Positions 45,248 through 55,475 of a stretch of 64,000 nucleotides of DNA are shown here, piece after piece. The first letter of the stretch is position 1; each line of letters starts with the position of its first letter. The position numbers were made by a program, and so were the translations under genes. The stretch spans positions 62,001 through 126,000 of the forward strand of contig CAMPDV010001209.1 of NCBI GenBank assembly GCA_946699065.1, read 5' to 3'. Under the pieces are notes generated by a model. That model was not told the DNA's origin, made no database searches, and worked only from the letters and a program-made list of their open reading frames with translations. Origin of the DNA: Loxodes magnus. Its lineage: Eukaryota > Ciliophora > Karyorelictea > Loxodida > Loxodidae.

Positions 45248-46009
45248 ATGGCAGAATGTCTCAAGAAGGGCTTTTTTCCAGCTCCATAGAAAAAGGAAAG
45301 AAAACCAGAGACTGTTAATTCTTCTTCTACCACGTCTTCTTTAATAACATAATAATTTTCTTAGGCTCTTTAACCCCATATTTAGAAAAATAAAGACAAT
45401 CTTAAATTGAATAAGAAATTAAATCAACAGAAACTAACTAAAGCAAGCGAGGCTTTTTACTCCCATATTTACGATCAAGCAAATACATGAAAAGTGGTAA
45501 CTAAAAATAATGTAGAAATAGAAAAATGATGAATAGCTAATAATAGAATAACTTATGAAATCTATCCGTAACCTATAAGAAGAAGTTTAAATATTAAAGA
45601 GAGAAAACCAAAAATTATTATAGATAAGTTAAAAAAATGAAGAAAGATTAGTGAAACAGGAAATCGAAGTGAAAATTTTTGGAGAAAAAAGAATTTAACT
45701 TTAGCTGAAAATAAAATGAAACTAGATTACATAAAACCCATAGAGATAACTCCTCCCAGAAGGATCGTCAAGCTGTGCTACCTGTGCAAATTAAGATTCC
45801 ACATATACTAGAGATACAAGATATATTTGGATAAACAGAGAATAAATAGTGAAGAATTTTGGAGAGAACTGTCAAGAATTTATGTAGACAAGGATGGAAG
45901 AATATTTAGAAGGAGGCTTTTTCAAGGGAGTGTCAAAACTCCAAAAAATTTAGGATTCCCGAACTTTTATTTTAAACTTCAAAGAACGAACTATGGAGGT
46001 ATATATTGA
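45248..46009 (+). CDS. Hypothetical 253-residue protein, intact in unit 2
   Basis: An ATG at 45248 opens an uninterrupted frame to TGA at 46007-46009. It begins MAECLKKGFFPAPQKKERKP, followed by a Ser/Thr/Gln stretch (ETVNSSSTTSSLITQQFSQA). It continues KASEAFYSHIYDQANTWKVV, ENKMKLDYIKPIEITPPRR and KLCYLCKLRFHIYQRYKIYL, then INSEEFWRELSRIYVDKDG and LFQGSVKTPKNLGFPNFYFK, ending NYGGIY. A lone Cys-x2-Cys pair sits near residue 178. TGA codes Trp (KWW, KKWRK) and TAA/TAG code Gln. The unit 1 homologue (25052) carries several frameshifts, so this copy looks like the preserved one. No family recognised. Confidence 0.65.
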
Positions 46010-46830
46010 AGGGGTTTAAATTCCTCCGTAGATAGGAAAACTTTAATTTAGTATATTATTATTATTAAAAATAGTAGATATTATAATCTTATTTTAAACT
46101 TACTTAGTCTGCTTTTTAGGCTATTCCTAGGAGTTTAAGTTGTAATTAATATCTTAATTTATATTATAATTCTGTTTTGTTTAGAGATAAAATATTTTCA
46201 TTTAAAAATTCAAAAAGATCATTGAAAAAAGAAAAAAATTATATACGTTTCTAAATAAAATTAAACAAAAAAAATTCTCAGATACTAAAATATAAAAGAA
46301 GGAAATAAATCAGTAATACTATAAAAATAAATTAAAAATTGACCATTAATAAACATAATAAAAACAATAATTAAAGTGCCTAAAATATATTTAATTTAAT
46401 AATTTTAAATATTCTTATTCTAAAAATCTAATTAATAATTGAAAATATTGCTATTTATTTTTAGTTATCTTTATTTATATTTCTTTCTAATAATTAACTT
46501 TATGCTAATATTGTATCATTAACATTAAAAAAATTAAATAATCTAGAAAAAAGCATTATAATTAAATTTAGTCTAAATTTTTGTTTATTTTATTTAAAAT
46601 AAAACTATAAAAAGAATTGTAATTAAAAAATATAAAATAAAAGCTTTTTAATAAATAAATGATAATATTGCAAACAATATGCTATTAATAATTGTTTATT
46701 TAATTTTTATTTCTTATATATTTAATTTTTGCTATATTTTATATTTATTTTTATATACAAATATTACTGCTAAAATTATTTTTTATTTTTAAATATAAGT
46801 ACTTTATACATGTTATGCATAAAAAGAATT
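46010..46830. other. AT-rich spacer lacking the CCHC insert
   Basis: Equivalent to 25800-27440 of unit 1 without the 0.8 kb CCHC insert. The empty site is near 46350. Nothing else recognised. Confidence 0.4.
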
Positions 46831-46949
46831 GTAAACAAATCCGGAAATTTAAACCTTAAATTCTAATAGATCAATCTTAGGTCTCAATTAACTTGCAAGA
46901 ACCAAAAATTCAAAAAGATAAATCTACTCCTGTTAAGGATTGAATTTCA

Positions 46950-47440
46950 TAACAAACTAAAGAAGCTTGAGAAACTCCATGAGCAAAACATTATTCAGTT
47001 TTATTATTTAATTGAGAAAATGAATAAAGAAAAATATATCCTGAAGGCGAAAAAATAGAATCTTAGGTAACTTTTGTAAGATAAAAAAATGAAAATCAAG
47101 GTTTGTTAAGTTAAGTTTATTTTTAAGATGAAGCTTTAACTTCCAAATTTGTATTAATAGTAAAAACATAGCAACAAATCCATAGAAAATTAAAGAAAAA
47201 TTTAAATTATCAATTAAAAAACCAACCTCGAACTGATAAGATAGAAATTAAAAAAAAAGTTTAAATACAATAAAAAATTTACTTCAAGCCTTAGAATTTA
47301 TTTAGAGAAGCAGTAAAAGTATTTCTCGATTACTAATAATAAATATTTGAACAGCTAAAAACTAAATATATTGATTAAAGTAGAGTTTAGCATGGATGAA
47401 AGTAATTCAGCTTCTAAAAGTTCGCTTTAATGATTGCAGT
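46950..47440 (+). pseudogene. PEGE-motif protein, unit 2 copy, frameshifted
   Basis: Homologue of 27560-28065 (PEGEKIESQVTFVRQKNENQ, then DEALTSKFVLIVKTQQQ). The A run near 47250 has two more bases than in unit 1, shifting the C-terminal third. Before that, substitutions are largely synonymous, including TAA to CAA for Gln. Confidence 0.45.
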
Positions 47441-49009
47441 TAAAATATTATATGTAATTAGCATTTTTTATCTATTTATTATATCTAAATTGCTATTTTT
47501 TAATACTTTTTAATCATAAAGCACTTAAATATTTGGTCTTCCCTCTCCATAATATTCTTATATTCTTATAGTTCAAATTTCCTACATCTATTCTCAACAT
47601 TAAAAGGCTTGATAAATCTAGAATAAAAGAATAAGCAAATCTATCTCGAGTTCTAAATCCTGATAAATTATAAGAATTATGTTTAAGTACTTATTTATTA
47701 TCATTATTCATTCTTCTTTTATATATTTTTCTGGAATATTCTATTTTAATTCAATTTTTTATTTTTCCTACCATAATAAGAGGTTCTAATAACACTAACG
47801 TAAAACACTTCAAGAAGATTGAAATAATATTAGTTTCATGTATCATTCTATATATTATACTTTCATATATCATTTATAACTTTTTTTTATTTATTCCTTT
47901 AAATGAATATATATTTTCTTCTCTTTTATCTACTACTAATTTCTAAAGTGCTATTTCAAAAGGAAATTAACGCTTCTACTAAATTTTGGAATTAATACAT
48001 TTATTTTAACTTCTTTAATTTATTCTGTTTCTATATTAAACAATCAAATCTTTAAGTGTTAACTATTAGCTAATTATTTATTATAACTAAGTTATTTTCT
48101 TTTACTGCACTTGTTAAATTAAATAGATATAAGCAGCATTAACATAGTTTCTTCATTTACATTTTAATTATTATATTAATACGTTATAGTTTATAAAAGC
48201 TTTAGATTATTAGCATTTAAGTAATTTAAAGTTTAAGAATATAATTTTAATTAATTTAGTTTATAATTTAATATACATAATATGTAAATACTTATTTACC
48301 TAATTATTAATATATTAAATTCACTTATTTAAAATTACTAAGTTATAATACTAACATCAATATAATATATTTTCAGTTATTAAAGCACTAAATAATTGGA
48401 AGTTTATTATATTTATTAATTAATTAAAAGTAAATACATTTTTAACTTCTTTAGCTAATTTAAATTTTAATTAGGTTCTATAAATGCTACATTAATTAAA
48501 TCTTAACTCTAGTTATCATTTTAATTTCTTTCGTTATATCATAGTAAATTATTTTAACAAATCAAATATTAAAATAATTTTATCTTTGAAAATTGAAAAA
48601 TTTTAGATTATCTACAATACATCAAAATTATAGAAGATTTACTTATTAGAACTAATAAATTATTTTATTTTAAATAAGTAAAAGAAATATTTCTTCATAG
48701 TAAAGAGTAGTTAAAATTAAACTAGTATATTAAATAAAATTTTATTTAGAGTAACAAATATTTAAGAATAAATTAAATTGTATTTATAATTAATTAGTTT
48801 GAACAAAATAATTATAATTATAAAATTAAATACTTAGGCTAGAAAAATAAACTAATATGAAAGTAATATTTATTGTAGAGAAAATAAAACTTTTATTTTT
48901 TGTATCAAGAAAGGATATTTGTTGTTATTGTTTCAAATAATAAATAACCTCTAAATTAAAAGTTTAGTCCATTTTAATAATTTTAAAAATATTTATAATT
49001 AAAATAAAT

Positions 49010-49433
49010 AAATAAATAAATAAAGATTATTATAGAGCGCGTAGCACCTCGTTGATGCACAGCTCTTTCAGTATTAATATTTAATATTAAAAAAAGTGTT
49101 CTCAAAAGCTTGATTTTATTCTACTTATCCAAAGAGTCATTTCAGTTTCACCTAATGGGGAAAATTCTTATTAAAAATTATTCTTAAATCTTGAGTCAAA
49201 TACTTCAGACTTCTTGAATAAGGTCCAAATAAGATTAGTAATTAGTCATTAGCAGGCCCGTCAGCCAAGCTTTCATATTGCTAGAGAGAACCCTCGGATA
49301 AGTTAGGTTTGTCTCTTCTGAGCTTATTCACCCTTCCACGTGGTGGCATCTAGTGCGAAATTACTCGCAATGCAGTATACACTTCACCAGATTGCCTGCT
49401 AGTTTTTCTGACGCGGTCGACATTCATTTTATA
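49010..49433 (-). repeat. Right inverted-repeat arm without a partner (unit 2)
   Basis: Matches 30065-30469 and keeps the full palindrome at its inner end (49033-49069). The expected left arm is absent upstream near 47690, so this is a one-armed copy. Confidence 0.65.
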
Positions 49434-50213
49434 TTATATATTAATGAATTTTATTCTTGATTATATTTTATATTCAATTATTAAAAATTTTACTATAAAT
49501 AAATAAAAGAAAAATATTAATAAAATCTGTAGTTTTTAATATGCTAAAATAATTTTTTTAAATAACCTATATTAATTCTAATAAAATATTAGTTTAATAT
49601 TAAAAAATTGTTAAATAATTTAAGTTCTAAAATTATATTATATTTTAATTTTTAAAAGCTGTACAAGATAGTTTTTTAATATATAAAAATATTTCTACAA
49701 ATATATCATTTTATTATTTTTAGTAATTGAAAATCAATAAATATCATAATTATTTATATTAAGTTTTCATTATTTTTAGTTCATTTTTTTTAATTATAAT
49801 TATTTAATTTAGATATGAGTTGCTTGGTTTTTAAATAAAAATTTATTTTTTTTATAATTAAACTTTAAAAACTAATTTTAACTTTTTTAATTTTTAAATT
49901 TTGTAAATAGCACATTTAATATATCTTAGGATAAATCTTAAATATTAAAATTTTAAATTTCTTTTTTTATTAGCTTTAAACTCAAATTTATTTTTATTAA
50001 TAATTTAAAATTTAAGCTTATTTATTTTTTATTTTTATAAATTAATAAATTATTTATGCTTTATTTATTTAATGTTTAATTTAATAAAATATTTGTGTCT
50101 GAAAGAAATTGTTTTACTTTAATCATCTTAATTAATCAAAGATAAATTAAAGTTTTCTATTGCAAAGGAATTGCAATCTCATACAGAAAAAAACATTTTA
50201 TACTTTATTATGC
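49434..50213. other. AT-rich spacer
   Basis: Shared with 30470-31262; nothing recognised. Confidence 0.4.
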
Positions 50214-51103
50214 TTCAAAAAATGTTTAGGACATACATTTTTTGTAAGACTGAAAACTCGGGATTCTCCAGATTTTTGATTCACATCTACTCTCTCTGTT
50301 CAATTAATCTATTCACTTTTTTGACGTTCCAGTTTGGTTACAGAACAATATGTTAATTTATTTTTAGTTTATCTTTCAAAATGGTCTTAATTTTTCTTTC
50401 TGACTCTTTTTCACGGTACTAATCTTTTCAATAATTTCTTTATAAAACTTAAATTTCTAACAAATCCTAAAGAGATATGAGCAATTTACGCAGTATTAAA
50501 ATTTCTTCTTGACAACTTTAAAACACCTTTTACTGATGGATAAGGATTGTTTCTTTTTATATTTCTACTTTTTGCGAATATTCCTTTTGCTCTTTTTGTC
50601 GCGCGTTTCAGAGCTTTAAGTTATCGTGCTAATTCTTTACTTTTTCGTCAAGTTAGGCAATTTATTTGCTCTAGTCCCATTAGATAGTTCAAAAACATCT
50701 ATTTCTCTTTCTTAAATCATCAGTCTCTATTAATTCTATATTTTTTTTTTGCTTCAGTTTTTGATTGATTTTTTTATTCTTTCAATTTAGACCTTTTTCT
50801 GAAGATTGAATTTCATCAGTATTAGATAGCTAATGTTTATTGTCTTTATCCAAAGTATAATTTATACACTGTCTAGATTTTACATTTTCTTTTATTGCTT
50901 TGGTTTCTCTGTCATATTTGAAATTCAGGGATTTATTTCCGTACCTTTCCTATCTTTATGATTTATGGATTTGAACTTTATAAGAAGATGTCAGTTTAAG
51001 AGGACGTAAATTGAAGTATTTCTGCTTCTGATTTTTATTCCTGTTTTGGTAAGTGTTGCAAAAGTTCTTCTTGTAGCGTTCCACCTTTTTCTTTCTTTTA
51101 TAA
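50214..51103 (-). CDS. Coiled-coil protein, intact frame in unit 2, about 295 residues
   Basis: On the minus strand one frame runs without a break. It has a basic start (RKKKVERYKKNFCNTYQNR), then KYFNLRPLKLTSSYKVQIH, ERYGNKSLNFKYDRETKAI and YTLDKDNKHQLSNTDEIQ. A long coiled coil follows (LIETDDLRKRNRCFWTIQW, QKEQKEYSQKVEIQKETIL, QVLQRNYWKDQYREKESER), then a tail ending FSVLQKMYVLNIF with TGA at 50214-50216. The start codon is not certain: no ATG is in frame just upstream of 51103, so a short first exon is possible. The unit 1 copy is broken by an 8-base duplication. No family recognised. Confidence 0.55.
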
Positions 51104-51939
51104 AATTTTAGGATATTAAAAAATACTCAGTAACATTATAAGTAATTAAATATATAAAAAATAATAAAATTTTTTAAAAAAATACAGATGGTACAATAAT
51201 TAAATATTTTATATTGTATTTATATAGAGATAAACTTATTTTTTGATAATGAAATATAATCATAATTAATATAAAATCTATTAATTATAAATATTAGTAA
51301 AATTATTTAAACAATTACATTTTATTTATTAGAATTAATTTATTATTTATTATTTATTATTCTAATATCAATTATAAAAATAATTTACTAAGTATTTTAA
51401 TTTCTAATATGTTAACTTTAATTTTGTGCTATTTTATACTTAAATCCATAAAGTATTTAACTTTTTATTTATTGTTTTAGTTAAATTATTAATTAATTAA
51501 TCGTTAATATAATTCACCCTTCTGCTTATATGTAAAATTTGAATTTCTAGTATATTTATTTCTTCTTCTAACTTCTTCCTGTCTTGGATTTAATATAAAA
51601 CCTTGTTTCTTTCTCAGATTTTTCTAGTTCATGAGAGATAAACTTAAGTATCAGTTTCTTTAAATTCCTATAAGTTAATTTAAATACTTAATATATATTT
51701 TAGTTTAATTTTAATTTGCTATCATCATCAAAATAAAAGATTAATAACATTAAATTGTATTACTTCAGAAAAATGAAAACAGATAATTAAATTTAAATGT
51801 TTAATTTTAAATTTCTCACTTTTAAAATTATTTAGATAAATAGATATAAACATAATTTGGTAATAAACATATCCATATACTAATATTAAGACTATTATAT
51901 CATTTAAAATATGCATGAAGTCATAGTCTGAAAATTTGT
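51104..51939. other. AT-rich spacer
   Basis: Shared with 32156-33030. It keeps the same short MQDRKKLEEE-like patch on the minus strand in diverged form. Nothing else recognised. Confidence 0.35.
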
Positions 51940-52190
51940 AGGTAATCTGGAACAATTAATAACTGCATTGCAGTAATCTCACATTAGATGCCATCACGAA
52001 TAAGAGTGGACAAGTTCAAAAGTTATATGCCTAACATGTTAGAAAGCTCTCGCTAACAGTTGAAGTTTCGACTGACGATGTTTAAATTTTTTATTTTTAT
52101 ATGAATTTTATTTTTAGAAAGACTGTGTATTTGCAACAAAATATTAAATAATATTTTAATAAGAAGATTCCAAATATGGAGAAGCTTAGA
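51940..52190 (+). repeat. Diverged relic of the left inverted-repeat arm (unit 2)
   Basis: Duplicate of 33031-33270. The same shared blocks with the 28361 arm (GTAGGTAATCTGG and TTAGATGCCATCACG) are seen. Confidence 0.55.
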
Positions 52191-53339
52191 TGTTTCATTT
52201 GATAATATACTAAAGACAAAAAGAATAATTAGAAAATTTAAATGAAAATAAATAGTTAATTCATGACAAAGCTATTAAAGGTAAAGTCACATTAACAATT
52301 TCTGTTTATAAAAATAGTGATTATAAACTTATAGTATAAAAACAATATAAACTTAGCTTGATAATAATATTATAGTTAGTCTAATGTCTTTAATATAAAT
52401 TTTTTAATTAGTTTTATTTAATATCTTAATTACTTATATTAGTTTATTTATAACTTTATATATTATTATTAATTTATAATTGATATTGAGCTTAGATATA
52501 TGTTGAATAATAATAGTTTTTATTTTAGTTTAATGAAAATTATAATCAGAATAACTTAATAAGGGGTTAATATAAATAAAACAAGATAGTAGAAACTAAA
52601 GATTGCAAATATGCTTAAACTTTATAAATGTTTCTATAATTTCCATTAATTGTGAATATTACTAATAAATTTCATAAATTAATAAATCTTTTTTAATAAA
52701 ATTTGATGTCTTAAAAATAAAAGTTATTAATAAAAATAAGACAATATTACAATAAATAGAATTTTAATTTATTTTTATAATTTTATCTTTACTTTGTGTA
52801 TAACTTCTATTTATTTACCATTCATTTTTGTCAATAATTGCTTCCAATTTTTTAACTAGGTATAATTTTTATGCCTTTTAATTACAAATTTATCTATGTT
52901 CCCGTTACAATTGTTATCACTCCAACCTTTGAAAATAATTGTTTAAATCTTTAATTCGAAAATATAATTATTTTAATGTATTATACAATTAGTTAAGTTG
53001 TTTGTAAAAGATATAACTTTATTTTTTGATTATGAATGATTAAATTCTTTATAAAAATTATTTAATTTTTTTATTTTTTATCTTTACTATTCTATTTATA
53101 TCTCACCTTTCATTAAGTTTATTAAAAACTTATTAACCAAACTTTTACTTCATTTAATCTTACAATTTATTACTTATTTACAACTATTTCCTTATCAAAA
53201 TAGCAGCTCATCAAACTGAGATAATATTAAATTTAAGATCTACAACCTTTTAAATTATATATAACCTAGCAATAATACCTTAAATAACTTACCTTTTTCT
53301 TAATAGTTAGAGCACATTTTTTAATCATTTCCATAAATC
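52191..53339. other. AT-rich spacer
   Basis: Shared with 33271-34436; nothing recognised. Confidence 0.4.
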
Positions 53340-54053
53340 ATGAGAGGAGTAGATTAATCTGAAAATAAAAGTATTTGAACTAATTTTTAGTAATTAATTA
53401 AGCAAATAAACAGCATTTAATTAAAAATTATGTTACTCTAAAATTATAGTAAAATCTTTAATACAGAATTTAGTTGAAAAGCCTTTAAACATCTAATTAC
53501 TTAAAAAATTAAAAAGAAGACAAAATATAAGAAATTAGAAATATTAATTAAATAAATCATGAATAAGTTATGATTAAAGCTATATAAAATCCAATGGAGG
53601 TTGAGTAGTTAAACTTAAATATTAATCAAATATAGAAAATTAGATAATCAATCAGGTAATAAAAAGAGATCAATTTATGTGCTGATTCTGGAGAAGGCTA
53701 GAAAACACAAAATAAATTGTTGGAGATACCAAAATACAAAAAAGCAAAAATAAATAATTTTTTAAAAAACCTAACTTAAATTTACTGTGCATCTGAAGGT
53801 GACTTATATAAGAAAAAATGATTGGTGGAGAGTAATTACTCTTGCAAATAATAGACAATCAAAAAAGAAGAACAAAGCAAATGTTTGGAAATGATTGAGA
53901 TTCGAATAAAATACTAACGGTAAAGAAAGGGTAGATTAGTAGCCTAAGATATGTAATAAAGTATATGGTTCTGGAGAAGAAATGAACAATTTCAATGAGT
54001 CTTTCAATGATTCTTGAGACTTTTTATAAGATAATAAATAGCAAGCCAAATAA
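53340..54053 (+). pseudogene. Unit 2 copy of the 225-residue gene, frameshifted
   Basis: Homologue of 34437-35114. It starts identically (MRGVDQSENKSIW) but has one A fewer in the run near 53513 and one extra G near 53929 (AAAGGGTAG for AAAGGTAG). The middle is read in a wrong frame between the two; the two shifts together restore the original frame near the C-terminus. The altered stretch covers about 140 codons. Confidence 0.6.
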
Positions 54054-54320
54054 AGGCATTTTCACATTATTAAATTATTTTATGTTATTATGCTATTATT
54101 TATCTTATATATTTACTATTTAAGTCTTTTTCCTTTATTTATAAAAACTATTTACTCACTTTACTAAAAGTTAGATTTATCCTTAATATTTAAACTATGC
54201 AATTTTTTAAATATAGTTCTCTGAAAGAATAAAGAGAATGCCTAAGTTCTAGCATAGTGTATATAATAATTTAAAAATAAGTTTATCATTAATTCATCAA
54301 ACTTTAATTAATAAAACTAT

Positions 54321-54566
54321 TATGAAATCATATAAACATATGGCTCCAAAGAAATAAGTATCTCCTGTGAAAGCATTTAACAATACACATAACTTAATTA
54401 ATTAGTTTTATATGCTATAATTGGAAGAATAGAAGCTAAAAAAAGAAGTTTAAAACACGAAATAAATAACTTATTCTCTTATGTTTACTATCAAAAAATT
54501 GATCAATGAACTGAACCTTATAAAGAAAATTAGCTGGTTTACCCAAATTCATTCTTACACTTTTTG
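54321..54566 (+). CDS. Hypothetical small basic protein, unit 2 copy
   Basis: Near-identical to 35419-35664 (MAPKKQVSPVKAFNNTHNL). The only coding change seen is Tyr to Gln (TAT to TAG), and the TGA end is kept. Both copies remain open, unlike the neighbouring larger gene. Confidence 0.4.
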
Positions 54567-54659
54567 ACGTAATCTTGACTGTATATTTTTTTAAAGAAAT
54601 AATTTCTTGAAATCAGTGTCCTAATATTTATATTCCTTCACTCTTTCTATTATCATTTT

Positions 54660-54920
54660 ATTTATATATATTATTTGTCAACTTTGTATTGTCTTTCCAT
54701 TCATAGCATTCACTACATCTTATCTGCAATTTTCATATTATGATATTAAGATCACTGTTGTAATATTTCAATCATCTCTTGTAGTCTGGACTTACCATCA
54801 TTTCAATGTCATCTGCATATGCTAATGTTCCCATATATCATTCCTCTGTATATTATTCTTATTCCATGCTTGTGGTTATTCCTACTTTATTTTATCTTAA
54901 TTAGTTGAGAAGTTTATTTA
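54660..54920 (-). mobile_element. LINE family C reverse transcriptase, catalytic part (unit 2)
   Basis: The minus strand reads GTLAYADDIEMMVSPDYKR, with the catalytic YADD intact (54808-54819). It corresponds to 35760-36020, where YADN is found. It is separated from the rest of its RT by the insert at 54925-55475. Confidence 0.65.
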
Positions 54921-54924
54921 TTAT

Positions 54925-55475
54925 ATATTTTTTAAAACCGCCATAGTTGTTCGAAGGTGAACAACAAGGTCATCTTCATCAGAGGTTGGGGAAGTTAATC
55001 GACTTTATGTCTTCCTCTGCTTTGGTTTGACCTCGAGACATAAGATTCTTAGACCTTCGACACTGGCTTGGCTTGGCTTGGCTTCGTTTATTTTTAATTC
55101 TGGAACTAAAAAGAAATAATATTGCGAGCTTCATCAGAGGTGGGGAATTTAAGTACCCATAATTGACACATGTCGTCCTCTGCTTTGGTGATGCAATGAG
55201 ACACAATCCTGCCATGTCCTTGGACCTCCAAAAAGTATTAAAGATTACGAGTATTCTAAAATTATATCAGTATTGAACATTTTTATCATTACTGAATAAT
55301 TATACCAGTATTGAACAAGGTTTATCAGTATCTGATAATTTTATCAGTAACAAACATTCTTGTCAGTATGAAACATTTTTTTTAAAGAGCTGCGCACCAA
55401 CGAGAGTGCTACGCGCTCTATAATAAAATTTATTTATTTATTATTTATTATTTATTCATTATAATATTGAATAAC
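54925..55475. repeat. Insert in LINE C (unit 2): GC-richer island, tandem repeats and palindrome
   Basis: Copy of 36021-36590. The first direct repeat has lost about ten bases (GTACCCATAA). The (GGCTT)n run, the 20-base tandem repeats (about 55265-55370) and the palindrome (55385-55422) are kept. Confidence 0.6.
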
